Shown here piece by piece: positions 7,615 to 16,480 of a DNA stretch of 64,000 nucleotides; the first letter of the stretch is position 1, and the number at the start of each line of letters is the position of its first letter. The notes under the pieces were generated by a model that saw only the letters and a list, made by a program, of their open reading frames with translations, ran no database searches and was not told where the DNA came from. The stretch covers positions 1 to 64,000 of the forward strand of contig NZ_JAGKJI010000026.1 in the NCBI RefSeq assembly GCF_020329485.1, written 5' to 3'. The translations under genes were made by a program, and so were the position numbers. This DNA is from Bradyrhizobium cenepequi (GTDB lineage: Bacteria; Pseudomonadota; Alphaproteobacteria; Rhizobiales; Xanthobacteraceae).

Positions 7615-8586
7615 CTATTTCGGCACTTCATCATCGATGCGCTTTCTCATGCCGTCGGGTCCGTTGGCGATGACCTCGAAGCCATCATTGCGCAACCGCC
7701 CGGCGATCTCCGGCGTCTTCAGGATTCCGATCGACTTGGCCGATAGCAGTTCGATGATGGCCGCTGGCGTTTTCGCGGGCGCAAGAAAACCTTGAAACGT
7801 GTCGGAGATGAAGTCCTTGTAGCCAAGCTCGACCATGGTCGGAACGTCAGGCAGATCGAACCAGCGACGCGCGCCGGTCACGGCCAGCGCCTTGAGCGCC
7901 CCCGACTTGATGTGCGGATGCGCCGGCGGCAGCGCCGCAAAAGCGACCTGCGTGGTTCCGGCAAGGATCGCCTGGATCGCGGGCCCCGCGCCCGAGAATG
8001 GCACATGGGTCAGATTGACCTCGCCGACGATCTTGAAGATTTCTCCTGACAAATGCGGTGTCGTTCCGATGCCGGGGCTCGCATAGTTCAGTTCGTTCGG
8101 ATTGGCCTTGGCGCGCGAGACGAGATCGGCAACCGAGTTCACGCCGAGACCCGGGGCCACCAGGATCACGTTCGGCGAGGTGCCGAGTTCGGCGATCGGC
8201 GCAAAATCCTTGTACGGATCATATGGGATCTTGGCGTAAAGCCCGGGATTGACGACATAGGCGCTCGAGGTGACCAGTAGCGTATAGCCATCAGCCACTG
8301 CATGGGCGGCAATCCCGATGCCGATATTGCCGCCGGCACCGGGACGGTTCTCGACCACCGCCGTGCCTCCGATCGCCTGGCCGAGATGGGTCGCCAGGAT
8401 GCGCGCGATGATATCGGTCGGTCCGCCCGGCGCGAACGGCACGATGATTTTGATCGGGCGATCGGGATAGCTCCCCGCGCTCGCCGGTCCTGGCCTGAAG
8501 CTTGCGCCTGCTACCAGGCCGACGAACGTTCCACCGGCGCGCAGGATCTCCCGGCGCGACCGGTGTTGGTATTTCCTCTCCTGCAT
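7615..8586 (-). CDS. Bug-family (TctC-like) periplasmic solute-binding protein
   Basis: 323 residues. A twin-arginine-like export signal is visible (RSRREILRAGGTFVG), ending near residue 37 (ASAGSYPDRP). The mature protein has the family hallmarks YPDRPIKIIVPFAPGGPTDI, VVENRPGAGGNIG, NYASPGIGTTPHL and DVPTMVEL. Bug proteins bind carboxylated small molecules for tripartite tricarboxylate transporters. No TctA or TctB membrane gene lies nearby, so this is an orphan receptor. It follows the cyclase gene by 42 bases in the same direction and is probably cotranscribed with it. Confidence 0.9.
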   Translation of the reverse strand: MQERKYQHRSRREILRAGGTFVGLVAGASFRPGPASAGSYPDRPIKIIVPFAPGGPTDIIARILATHLGQAIGGTAVVENRPGAGGNIGIGIAAHAVADGYTLLVTSSAYVVNPGLYAKIPYDPYKDFAPIAELGTSPNVILVAPGLGVNSVADLVSRAKANPNELNYASPGIGTTPHLSGEIFKIVGEVNLTHVPFSGAGPAIQAILAGTTQVAFAALPPAHPHIKSGALKALAVTGARRWFDLPDVPTMVELGYKDFISDTFQGFLAPAKTPAAIIELLSAKSIGILKTPEIAGRLRNDGFEVIANGPDGMRKRIDDEVPK

Positions 8587-8628
8587 TTTCTTTTCCTGTT
8601 CTGTCCCTAAAGCGGGATGCTTGACGCT

Positions 8629-9315
8629 CTACATGTCGAATACCGCGACCGCGCGGATCGGCGAGGCTGTGCCTTCGCGCCATTTCATCGGCAGGCCGAT
8701 GAAGGTGAATTGTCCCTTGCCGAGCAGCGCTTCGAGATTGCAAAGGCTCTCGATGTGGGTGATGTCCAGATCGAGGCATGCTTTGTGCACCAGCAGATTG
8801 ATATCACTGTCCGGTCCCGGCCGCATCGAATCGATGCCGAAATGCACGATGCCTTGGCCCGCGAGCCACTCCGTGGCGGCGACGTTCACGCCGGGATTGT
8901 CGGTCGAATAGGCCTTGCGCGGAAAGGTGCGTTCGTGGTGGCCCGTGCATAGCAGCACCGTGCCGCCCTTCGGTATGCCGACGCCAGCCTGCCGCACGGC
9001 CATCTCCAGATCGGCGGGCGAAATCTCGGCGCGCGGCGCGATGTGCCGCAGATCGAGGCAGATGCCCGGCACGATGCATTTTTCCAGCGGGTACCGGTCG
9101 ATCGATATGCCACGCGGGCCGAAATGCCTGGGCGCGTCGATATGGGTTCCACCATGATCGGCCATCGAGATGAACATCGACGACAGTCCGTACACATTTC
9201 CGGACTCCGACAGGGCTTCTTCATGTGTCTTCCACATGCCGTGTATGATCGGCGGATGGCCAGGATAGCTCGGCGTGCGATGATAGAGTTCGCGGCTGAG
9301 ATCGACGATTTTCAT
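8629..9315 (-). CDS. Cyclase-family (kynurenine-formamidase-like) hydrolase
   Basis: 228 residues from the ATG at 9315 (AGGAAGG eight bases upstream; a GTG three codons earlier would overlap that site). It contains the metal-binding cyclase motif ADHGGTHIDAPRHFG near residue 55, a VLLCTGHHE strand, and the C-terminal THIESLCNLEALLGKGQFTF segment. The family comprises metal-dependent hydrolases such as KynB and isatin hydrolase. Placed upstream of a Bug receptor gene and near an ACMSD-type amidohydrolase, it may act in breakdown of an aromatic or lactone substrate. Confidence 0.85.
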   Translation of the reverse strand: MKIVDLSRELYHRTPSYPGHPPIIHGMWKTHEEALSESGNVYGLSSMFISMADHGGTHIDAPRHFGPRGISIDRYPLEKCIVPGICLDLRHIAPRAEISPADLEMAVRQAGVGIPKGGTVLLCTGHHERTFPRKAYSTDNPGVNVAATEWLAGQGIVHFGIDSMRPGPDSDINLLVHKACLDLDITHIESLCNLEALLGKGQFTFIGLPMKWREGTASPIRAVAVFDM

Positions 9316-9483
9316 GAGGTGCACCTTCCTGGGTGGGAGCCGCCGTCATCCTACGTTTGGTGAACGCGCCCCTCAATGCGTCATTACAATGCGAACGAAT
9401 CGGCGGGCGCGCGTCGCGTTAACCTCATCCATTTACAATCCGTAAACACCTCCAAGCGCAGCCTTCGCGCCGGAGGTGCTGCG

Positions 9484-9651
9484 ATGCTCATCTATCCCGT
9501 ACCGGTCGAGGTGACGAAGGCGAGGGTTCAGCTGCTTGCCCATCAGATGGAAAGAGCCCCACCTCGTATCATCAATGAAGCCGTGCTCGACGTCTTCGCG
9601 GTCAAGAACAAGGTCGAGCGCGACGCTGTTGCCGTCGACATCAAGGCGTAG
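9484..9651 (+). CDS. Small hypothetical protein
   Basis: A 55-residue open frame with an excellent GGAGGT site eight bases before the ATG. The product opens MLIYPVPVEVTKARVQLLAH and is acidic-basic mixed with no signal peptide or membrane segment. Third-position GC is high and codon choice resembles the neighbours, which supports coding. An overlapping antisense frame is also open, as is usual at this base composition. I do not recognise a family. Confidence 0.4.
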   Translation: MLIYPVPVEVTKARVQLLAHQMERAPPRIINEAVLDVFAVKNKVERDAVAVDIKA

Positions 9652-9887
9652 AGCGCGCTGACGTTTCCTCGCATCGTCATCGCGCGCCATCTCTTCGCTC
9701 GCGCCTGAGCCCAGCGTCATCTGCCGCTTGCGCCGCGAAACGGCCGGTCTCCACGCTGCGCTGACGCGGCATCTGCGCGACCTCCAATGCTGCAGGGCAG
9801 CAGCGGCGGACCTATCGGCGCGCTCGGCCGTTGATGGCAGGCCATCCGACAAATGGTGGCGCCATCGTTTGCTGCGAGGTCGCACGA

Positions 9888-10280
9888 ATGAAGCGGCAAC
9901 TTGTCATTGCGCTTGGCGGGCTGACATTCCTGCTCGCGCTGTCCGCTTCCGGGCGACTGGCGGCGCAAGGCGGTGATACGTCGGGACAGCAGTTGTTCAA
10001 CAATGCTTGCCGGACGTGCCACACCATCAAAGAGGGGGACAACCGCATCGGCCCCCATCTGCACAACATCATCGGCCGCAAGGCCGGCTCGTTGCCGAAC
10101 TATCGCTACTCCGAGGCGATGCAATCTGCTGATTTCGTGTGGGACGAAGACAAGCTCGGACGCTTCATCGAAAATCCGGACGCGCTGGTGCCGGGCAATG
10201 GCATGACGCCCTATACCGGGGTCCGCTCCGTCGAGGACAAGGCGAAGATCATTGCTTTCCTGAAACAGTCCAGTCAATGA
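9888..10280 (+). CDS. Class I cytochrome c (c2/c550-like), periplasmic
   Basis: 130 residues with a signal peptide (MKRQLVIALGGLTFLLALSA, cleaved near RLAAQ). The heme site is CRTCH near residue 43, followed by IGPHLHNIIGRKAGSLPNY and YSEAM, characteristic of the bacterial c2/mitochondrial-type fold. The axial methionine is probably in NGMTPYTG. A GAGGT site precedes the ATG. It stands alone and would serve as a soluble electron carrier. A hairpin terminator follows within five bases. Confidence 0.9.
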   Translation: MKRQLVIALGGLTFLLALSASGRLAAQGGDTSGQQLFNNACRTCHTIKEGDNRIGPHLHNIIGRKAGSLPNYRYSEAMQSADFVWDEDKLGRFIENPDALVPGNGMTPYTGVRSVEDKAKIIAFLKQSSQ

Positions 10281-10282
10281 GC

Positions 10283-10304
10283 CGCGCCTTGTCGCGCAGG
10301 CGCG
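10283..10304. terminator. Hairpin between convergent cytochrome c and LysM genes
   Basis: CGCGCCT (10283-10289) pairs with AGGCGCG (10298-10304), followed by TCTTCA on the plus strand. It fills the 27-base gap between two convergent stops. Confidence 0.5.
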
Positions 10305-10307
10305 TCT

Positions 10308-11528
10308 TCACTGTGCCGGCACGACGAAGACCTGGCCGGGATAGATCCGGTTGGGATTGCGGATCTGCTCCTTGTTCGCCCGGTAGATGACGGCGTAGCG
10401 CTGGCCTGCGCCGAACGCGCGCTGGCTGATGCGCCAGAGGCTGTCACCGCGGGAGACGGTGGCGGTCGTGATCTTCGGCACCACCACGGCGGACGGCGAG
10501 CCCTTGTCGGACGGAACTGTTGTCTCGGCAGCGGCCGGTTGCGGCTTGGTGTCGGCAGCTTCCGAGGGCCTGGCCTGCGCCGATACCGAGGCGGTGGTCA
10601 GCGTGCCCGGAACGTTGAACGCCACCTCGGCGCGCGCACGGACCGCGCCGGAAGCAGGCTCCACCTCGTCCAGCCTGATCCGGTAGTTGCCCGCTGCCAC
10701 GCCGGCATTGATCGCAACGGAGAGACGTCCATTGTCGTCCGACGTCACGGCGGCGACAAAGCTGTCGTTGAGATAGAGCCTCACCGCAGCGCCCGGTCGC
10801 GCGCGGCCGCTGATGCGGAGCTTTCCGCCGGGCTCGGTCTCGACCGCTTCCACCACGATCACGCGCTCCGTCCCCGCGCCCGGAGCCGGGGCGAGATCCT
10901 GTGAGAGTACCTTCACAGGTTTGTCCGGCGCTATCAGCGCCACGATCGGCTGCTCCTTTGCGGCGGGCTCGAGCGCCACCGCAACGCTCTGCTTGGACGC
11001 GATGTCCTTGCCGTCGGGCTGCTTGACGCGCAGGGTCAGATCGTAATTCCCCGGCGGCAGCGGACGCGGGATCATGGCGAATTGTCCCGATTGATCGGCG
11101 ACGATGCGATCGTGAAGTTCGCCGTTGCGCAACAGCTCCACCATTGCACCCGGCGTCGCCCGACCTGCGATGACCGCTTCGCCTGTTGGCTCGATGCGGA
11201 CGACGTCGAACTCCGGCGTGCCGTCGCTGCTGGCCGGCCCCGGAGGCAGTCCCGCGAGCGCGGTTGCGAGGTTCGCTGCCTCCGATTGCAGGGTCGAAAG
11301 AGCCGATGGTGTCTGACCTCGCTCGCCCGGTGGCGAATCGGGCACAGTAGCCGTGGCGGACCTGGTCTCGACCGGCGGGGTGTGCTGCGCGGGAGGGATG
11401 AGGAAGAAGAGCGCGATGACGGCGGCGACGGCAAGTGCCAGGATCGGCACGACCATTCGGCTTATCGACGTGGCGCTCATGATCTTCATCCGTTTGGCCG
11501 AATCGCCTGATGGCGCGGCCTTCAGCAT
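10308..11528 (-). CDS. LysM-domain protein with Ig-like repeats, membrane-anchored
   Basis: 406 residues. One N-terminal transmembrane helix (VVPILALAVAAVIALFFLIP, about residues 26-45) anchors the protein, followed by a Pro/Ser/Ala-rich linker. Two bacterial Ig-like modules are visible (FDVVRIEPTGEAVIAGRATP and IVVEAVETEPGGKLRISGRA). A LysM module ends the protein (VSRGDSLWRISQRAFGAGQR, then NRIYPGQVFVVP). It should bind peptidoglycan and span the periplasm. Start may instead be at residue 14 or 17. Conserved in bradyrhizobia by recollection; function unknown beyond cell-wall attachment. Confidence 0.85.
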   Translation of the reverse strand: MLKAAPSGDSAKRMKIMSATSISRMVVPILALAVAAVIALFFLIPPAQHTPPVETRSATATVPDSPPGERGQTPSALSTLQSEAANLATALAGLPPGPASSDGTPEFDVVRIEPTGEAVIAGRATPGAMVELLRNGELHDRIVADQSGQFAMIPRPLPPGNYDLTLRVKQPDGKDIASKQSVAVALEPAAKEQPIVALIAPDKPVKVLSQDLAPAPGAGTERVIVVEAVETEPGGKLRISGRARPGAAVRLYLNDSFVAAVTSDDNGRLSVAINAGVAAGNYRIRLDEVEPASGAVRARAEVAFNVPGTLTTASVSAQARPSEAADTKPQPAAAETTVPSDKGSPSAVVVPKITTATVSRGDSLWRISQRAFGAGQRYAVIYRANKEQIRNPNRIYPGQVFVVPAQ

Positions 11529-11629
11529 ATCGGGAACAGTGCTCCGATCTACTCAGTCCATCAAGTAGCCATCAAGTAGCCTTACGGATTGGTCAATCTG
11601 ACTGACCTAAATTCGGTAATCGCTGTGCT

Positions 11630-12298
11630 TCAGTCCGCCAGATTGATCGCGAGCGCGACAGCCCCCACCAGGATCAGGCTCACTGCCCACACCGTCTCCA
11701 GATTGAACCAGCTCCTCGCCACGAACCTGACGCCGAGATAGCGATACGCCAGCCATGCCAGGCATCCACCGGCGGCGATCATGGCTGCGGTGTGGACCAA
11801 GGCGACCAACAGTGCCATCGCGAGATTCTGGTTGACGACGCCTGCCGCCGCCTCATGGCCGCCATGGAGGCCGGAAGGCTGGCAAAGCCCGAGATAGAAC
11901 GGCAGGATCATCAGCCCGGCGCCATGGGCGATCGCGACTGCGAACGACCACAGGCCGAGTTGCGTCGGCGGTATCCGTGCCAGCGCGCGGGGATGGCGAG
12001 GCCTGAGCAGTCGCGCGAGGCCGAAGGCGATGACGAGCAGGCTGGCGCCAGCCTGGATCTGGCGCTGCCATTCGATCAGCGCGATCAGGAGCGCGAACGG
12101 CAACAGCACCGCGAGCATCGCCAGCAGGTGGCCGGCTGCCAACGGCACAAGCGCGCGGATGAGTGCGCGCGGGGACTTCTCCATCAAGCCCGCAGCGACC
12201 GCAAGCGGCCAGCCCATGCCGGGATTGATCCCGTGATAGAGGCCGCTCGCGACGATGCCAAGCCAGAGCCAGAGCGCTGCCGAACCTGCTTCGCTCAA
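11630..12298 (-). CDS. Polytopic membrane protein, NicO/UreH-like, paired with SBP56
   Basis: 222 residues with about six hydrophobic helices. The first helix ends in GLYHGINPGMGWPLAVAAG, reminiscent of the His-x-x-Pro-Gly motifs of nickel/cobalt (NicO/RcnA) and UreH-type transporters, and a second histidine motif AIAHGAGLMILP follows. Its ATG overlaps the stop of the SBP56 gene by four bases (ATGA), so the two are translationally coupled. A metal or sulfur-compound transport role alongside the SBP56 oxidase is my inference. Confidence 0.65.
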   Translation of the reverse strand: MSEAGSAALWLWLGIVASGLYHGINPGMGWPLAVAAGLMEKSPRALIRALVPLAAGHLLAMLAVLLPFALLIALIEWQRQIQAGASLLVIAFGLARLLRPRHPRALARIPPTQLGLWSFAVAIAHGAGLMILPFYLGLCQPSGLHGGHEAAAGVVNQNLAMALLVALVHTAAMIAAGGCLAWLAYRYLGVRFVARSWFNLETVWAVSLILVGAVALAINLAD

Positions 12299-13701
12299 TT
12301 CCAGACCGACGGATAGCAGAAAGAGTCCGTCGAGCAGTCGCCGCCTTCGAGACGGATCTGATGCGCGCGGTAGCCGTCGGGGAAGCTCACGAAGTAGTCG
12401 CGGGCGAGCTCCAGTCCGCCGTTAGGCCCGACATTGGCCATCACCTTGGCGCCTGGCATGCCCTCGGGATAGAACTGGTCGTCCCAGCTCGAGTAGAGCG
12501 AGTTGGTCCAGTACACCCGCTTGCCGTCGCGGCTGATCTCGACCATCTGCGGACCGCCGGCGAACGCTTCTCCCTTGGGGTGAGGCGTACGCCGCGCGAT
12601 GCCGCCGATATGCACGGAGCCCGCAAGCTTCGGCTTCCTGGGATCGCTGACGTCGTACTGGCGCATCTCGCCGGTGCCCCAGCAGGAGACGTAGAGGAAG
12701 CGGTCGTTCATCGACAGATCGATGTCGGTCACCAGCGGCGGCACCGCGCCGAAGCCCTGCAACAGCGGCGGCAGCTTTTCCTTTGGCGCAGGCTCGGCGG
12801 GAATCGTCGCCGTCTTCTCGATGTGGAACTGGCTGCCCTCGCGCCACCAGGTCCAGATCGAGCCTTCGAGGTTGGTGGTATCGACGACGACGCCAACAAA
12901 GCCATATTCCTTGACCGGATCATGCGCAGGACGCACCTCGAGGGCCATCTGGTGATTGGCGCCGAGATCGATGGTCTGCACGTTGCGGCGGGCGCGAAGG
13001 TCCCAGAAATGGAGCCTATGGCCGTATTTGTTCGACAGCAGATCTTCCGGGACGATGCCGTTCTCGAATTGCGGCGGCAGCGCCCACTCGCTGCTCACCA
13101 TGTAGTCGCGCGGCAGATTCCACCAGAAGTCATAATGCAGCGTCTGCGGGCCGCGATCGATCTCCCAGCGTCCGAGCACGTCGAAGGTCTCACAGTCCAT
13201 GATGAAGACTCCGGGAGGGCCGTTGGTGCCGTCCTTGCCGGCGCCGCCGAGCGTCGAGACGTAGATTCCGTCCGGCCCGCAATGGATCGTGTGCGGCCGC
13301 GAGTAGCCGGTCTTTTCGAACACTTCCTCCGGCTCGATGATCTTGTGCAGCTTCGCCTTGGTCGGATCGGGCTTCGTGTCGACGATATAGATGCGGGAAG
13401 ACCGCAGCCCGGGGATGATGAGGTAGCGGCGTTCGACGAAGGCGTGTCCCGTCAGCGGCGACAGCGCGGAGGAACAGGCGTTCCAGCCGAAATGATGGAA
13501 TTCATCGCCCTTGTTCGGCATTGTCACGGTGTGGACGATCTGGCTGTAGGTCTTTGAGCCCGGCTTGACGTCGATCACGGCGAGCGCGTCGGGCTTCGAG
13601 AAATCAGGACTAAGCAACAGCGTGTAGGCAAAATTCTCCGGCGGCGCTTCCATGGCAAGCTTTGGCGACGCATGGAACGTGGGGTCCGGTCTCATCGTCA
13701 T
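12295..13701 (-). CDS. Selenium-binding protein SBP56 / methanethiol oxidase family
   Basis: 468 residues from the ATG at 13701, which has GGGAGAG upstream; the open frame continues further but that part has no family similarity. SBP56 signatures are clear: FHHFGWNACSSAL, SRPHTIHCGPDG, STLGGAGKDG, LHYDFWWNLPRDYMVSSEWA, and HPKGEAFAGGPQMVEISRDG. This beta-propeller family includes bacterial methanethiol oxidase (MtoX), which converts methanethiol to formaldehyde, sulfide and peroxide with copper. No signal peptide is visible here, unlike periplasmic MtoX, and no SCO1 or MauG-like partner is adjacent, so the precise reaction is uncertain. Confidence 0.92.
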   Translation of the reverse strand: MTMRPDPTFHASPKLAMEAPPENFAYTLLLSPDFSKPDALAVIDVKPGSKTYSQIVHTVTMPNKGDEFHHFGWNACSSALSPLTGHAFVERRYLIIPGLRSSRIYIVDTKPDPTKAKLHKIIEPEEVFEKTGYSRPHTIHCGPDGIYVSTLGGAGKDGTNGPPGVFIMDCETFDVLGRWEIDRGPQTLHYDFWWNLPRDYMVSSEWALPPQFENGIVPEDLLSNKYGHRLHFWDLRARRNVQTIDLGANHQMALEVRPAHDPVKEYGFVGVVVDTTNLEGSIWTWWREGSQFHIEKTATIPAEPAPKEKLPPLLQGFGAVPPLVTDIDLSMNDRFLYVSCWGTGEMRQYDVSDPRKPKLAGSVHIGGIARRTPHPKGEAFAGGPQMVEISRDGKRVYWTNSLYSSWDDQFYPEGMPGAKVMANVGPNGGLELARDYFVSFPDGYRAHQIRLEGGDCSTDSFCYPSVWN

Positions 13702-14159
13702 GGCTCTCTCCCGGTTATGTCGGCTTGTGCCAACGGCTCGGACGCACGGAGCGTGGGAACGGCTTGCTTTGAGACTTGCGATCAGGACTCCGCGGGCGAG
13801 GGTTGGCTCAGCCAGCTTACGGCATCGCGCGCCTGCGCGGAATATGCTTGCGGGCGAGATAGCGAGATTCTGCGGACCCGCAAGCCGCGCATTGCGCACG
13901 ACGAGTAGCCATTTCCGTCGTCAATTTGAATGTCGGCTACGGGACCAGGAGCGGAGCCTATCCGCTACGGATCATTCGCATCAATCTGCCTCGACGGGCC
14001 AAGAGGCGGTCTGGTACCGGTCCCGACGCAATGGCGACCTTGACCTGCGGTCAACTACATATCAGCCCGTAGTCTCGCGTGCGCGCGAGCGAGACCGAGC
14101 GCGATCGGATCGACCGGGCCTGTCTCACCGACGAAGAAGTAAATCCAGTCCGTTGAGCG
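13702..14159. other. Intergenic stretch, nothing firm
   Basis: This 458-base gap lies between the SBP56 start and the end of a small leftward gene. Open frames exist but none has a good start or recognisable product. One hairpin, GTCTCGC (14072-14078) with GCGAGAC (14089-14095), may end the leftward small gene. The SBP56 promoter should lie at its left side. Confidence 0.5.
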
Positions 14160-14372
14160 TCATGCTGGCGACTGTCCGGCGCCGGTCCGGCGGCCAAGCC
14201 GCGATACTTCGACTGGAGCGATTTCTCCATCGAGCCAGTCTTGCTCTCGCGCGAGAGCCCTCCAAGCATCTTCCATGCGCTTGAGCCTGATTTTCGTCTG
14301 CTTGTCAGTTGTCCGCTTTGCAAGCTTTGAACAGGTCACCGCATGATCTAGGAGACGCTGAGATCGCTTCAT
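14160..14372 (-). CDS. Small conserved-type hypothetical protein
   Basis: 70 residues from an ATG with AGGAGG upstream, which excludes the longer frame. The sequence MKRSQRLLDHAVTCSKLAKR and then KRMEDAWRALAREQDWLDGE is a short, charged two-helix protein. It resembles a class of small rhizobial proteins that share the WRALAxEQDWLDGE motif. No known function, no signal peptide. Confidence 0.65.
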   Translation of the reverse strand: MKRSQRLLDHAVTCSKLAKRTTDKQTKIRLKRMEDAWRALAREQDWLDGEIAPVEVSRLGRRTGAGQSPA

Positions 14373-14637
14373 GGAAAGTCCTCCTGCTCCAGGAAAACGT
14401 AGGCAATTGGAAGGGCCATTCAACGAGACTTCCGTGACGATTTGGTCACGCTGATGAATATCCGTTCATCGTGAGCCTGCTGCACCGGCAACAAAGGAAG
14501 TCAATTCAAGCCGCAATGTCTCATGCAGCGATTCCCGAGTGCGCTTGCACTGCTCTCGATTGTGCGAGGAACGGGAACATACGATGTTGGTCCGCGTTGA
14601 GGGCGTGCCATCAGAACACGTCAACGGAGGGCCGCCC

Positions 14638-15168
14638 ATGAATAAAGCACCGCTGAATAGGACAACGCTGAACCGTTTAGCAACCGCCTGCACCGTGGCG
14701 CTCGCGCTCGGCATCGTTCCGGCCACGGCTCAGGAGGCTGGCCGAGCGAGGGTCGGCACGCTGGTCTGCAACATATCACCCGGGGTCGGCATGGTTATCG
14801 GGGGACAGCGCCAGCTCAGCTGCGTCCTCACGTCGGCAAGAGGCAGGGCGCGCGAGGCTTATGACGGCACCGTCAGCACGCTCGGGCTCGACATCGGCGC
14901 CACTTCTGGCGGCCAGCTTGCCTGGGCAGTTTTTGCGCCGACCACAATGCGCCGGGGCGCGCTGGCAGGAACCTATGTGGGGGCGACGGCCGGCGGCACG
15001 GTTGGCGCCGGGGTCGGCGCCAATCTCCTGGTCGGAGGCTCGGACCGCACCGTAACCTTGCAGCCAGTATCCGTGCAGGCGCAGACGGGCCTGAACGTTA
15101 CCGCGGGTGTATCCAACCTGGAGCTGAGGCCGGCCGCCGGGCCCGCACCACGGCGCAGGGCTCGGTGA
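14638..15168 (+). CDS. DUF992-family secreted protein
   Basis: 176 residues from an ATG preceded by GGAGGG. Signal peptide ending near ATAQ (VALALGIVPATAQ). The mature part shows the DUF992 pattern: VGTLVCNISPGVGMVIGGQR, LSCVLTSARG, YDGTVSTLGLDIGATSGGQL, AWAVFAPT, then a glycine-rich GTYVGATAGGTVGAGVGANL segment. Two cysteines probably form a disulfide. The family is periplasmic or surface associated and of unknown function; it is frequent in Rhizobiales. The repeat element after the stop may serve as terminator. Confidence 0.85.
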   Translation: MNKAPLNRTTLNRLATACTVALALGIVPATAQEAGRARVGTLVCNISPGVGMVIGGQRQLSCVLTSARGRAREAYDGTVSTLGLDIGATSGGQLAWAVFAPTTMRRGALAGTYVGATAGGTVGAGVGANLLVGGSDRTVTLQPVSVQAQTGLNVTAGVSNLELRPAAGPAPRRRAR

Positions 15169-15176
15169 CCGGAATC

Positions 15177-15302
15177 AGAGCATAATCCGGAAAATGGAAA
15201 CCGATCTTTCCTCGCGATAAGCGCGAAGCGCTTGCGCGGCGATCATGCTCAAATAGAGAGATGAGATCATGATCCGAGTCCGTCCAAATCGGATCATGAT
15301 CT
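15177..15302. repeat. Interspersed palindromic repeat, family A copy 2
   Basis: Runs from AGAGCATAATCCGGAAAATG to CGGATCATGATCTA, in the opposite orientation to the copy at 2093. The central GCGCGAAGCGCTTGCGCGGC part is degraded relative to the other long copy. It fills the gap between the convergent DUF992 and DUF899 genes. Confidence 0.75.
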
Positions 15303-15310
15303 AACTTGGC

Positions 15311-16105
15311 TCACGGCTTCGCGCCGGCGTCCTTATTCCGGAATGCCGCCTCGCCGGCGTCGGACACTTCGACCCACTTTTTGTCGGGGGCTACGTCCGC
15401 GACGTAGTTGTCGTGCCAATTCCACCACTTGTAGGTCGGGGTCTGAGGGTAGCCTTCGGGCGAGTCCTCCCAGACCTCCTGCCGGCCGAGCGGTGTGATG
15501 TCGAGGTAATTCCAGGTGCCGCCCATCTGCTCGTCGCCGCGGTTGTTGATGAAGTAGGTGCGGAACACGCGGTCGCCGTCGCGGTAGAACACGTTCGTGC
15601 CGTGCCACTCGCCCACACCGAAGTCGGCGTCGAAACTGTCCGTGATGGTGAACCATGGCATGGTCCAGCCCATCCGCGCCTTCAACCGCGCGATGTCCGC
15701 CTGCGGCGCGCGTGAGACGAACACGAGCGTGGTGTCACGGGCGTTCAGGTGGGCGAGATGGGCGACCTGGTCGGCCACCATGGAGCAGCCCCGGCAGGCG
15801 TGGTCCGGCCAGCCGAACACGCCCGGCTCGAAGAAGGCGCGATAGACGATCAGTTGGCGCCGGCCGTCGAACAGGTCGAGCAGGCTGACCTTGCCCGCAG
15901 GCCCCTCGAACCCATACGCCTTCTCCACGGCCATCCGCGGCATACGACGCCGCTCGGCTGCGAGCGCGTCACGGGCGCGGGTCTGCGCCTTCTCCTTCAC
16001 GAGCAACTGCTGGCGGGCCGCTTCCCACTCCTGCGGCGATACGACCGGTGGTGTGTGCATGGCGGGCTGTCCGCCCTTCCGTCCGTTCTCTGCCGACATA
16101 TTCAT
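15311..16105 (-). CDS. DUF899-family thioredoxin-like protein
   Basis: 264 residues from the ATG at 16105, which has AGGAGG 11 bases upstream. The family pattern is clear: VSPQEWEAARQQLLVKEKAQ, the YGFEGPAGKVSLLDLFDGRR block, RAFFEPGVFGWPDHACRGCS, and WHGTNVFYRDGDRVFRTYF near the end. DUF899 proteins have a thioredoxin-like fold, with the Cys-x-x-Cys pair in ACRGC here. Physiological role is not established. No operon partner. Confidence 0.9.
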   Translation of the reverse strand: MNMSAENGRKGGQPAMHTPPVVSPQEWEAARQQLLVKEKAQTRARDALAAERRRMPRMAVEKAYGFEGPAGKVSLLDLFDGRRQLIVYRAFFEPGVFGWPDHACRGCSMVADQVAHLAHLNARDTTLVFVSRAPQADIARLKARMGWTMPWFTITDSFDADFGVGEWHGTNVFYRDGDRVFRTYFINNRGDEQMGGTWNYLDITPLGRQEVWEDSPEGYPQTPTYKWWNWHDNYVADVAPDKKWVEVSDAGEAAFRNKDAGAKP

Positions 16106-16258
16106 GGCTCTTGCAACCTCCTGGTTTGGACGAATTCCCGCGCCTCGTGGCGTGAGGCATTCGCCGCTCATGGCTCGTCGTTGGTCATGAGACAGCCTGG
16201 CACCGGAAATCGAACGGTGGGAGTAACAAATGTGGCGGTATTCAGTTCGAGCCGCTGC

Positions 16259-16399
16259 CTACCGGCGGCGCGCGATCTGCGCGGTTGATACGATGATCTC
16301 GGTGAGCACACCGTTACGGCTCATCGGCATCAACCGCGCCGCGACATCGCGCAGCATCGGCTCGACCTTCTCGCCCAAGTCCCATTCTGAGGGCCTAGG
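16259..16399 (-). pseudogene. Possible 3' remnant of an unidentified gene
   Basis: Minus strand reads PRPSEWDLGEKVEPMLRDVA then ARLMPMSRNGVLTEIIVSTA and QIARRR before a TAG. The stretch is about 46 codons, with good codon use but no start codon, and is closed upstream by TGA. It looks like the C-terminal end of a lost gene rather than a functional frame. The rest of the 375-base gap between 16106 and 16480 shows no gene. Confidence 0.3.
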
Positions 16400-16480
16400 T
16401 CATAGAACGATATTGGGAGTGAAAGTAATCTTCCGCACCGGAGCGCGACCATCAATTTGGATCACGCGCGCTGGCGCTCC

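Noticed and set aside
9433..9885. Minus-strand 150-codon frame between the cyclase and cytochrome c genes
   Set aside because: Arg/Ala-rich product without a domain; the plus-strand 55-residue frame has a much better start.
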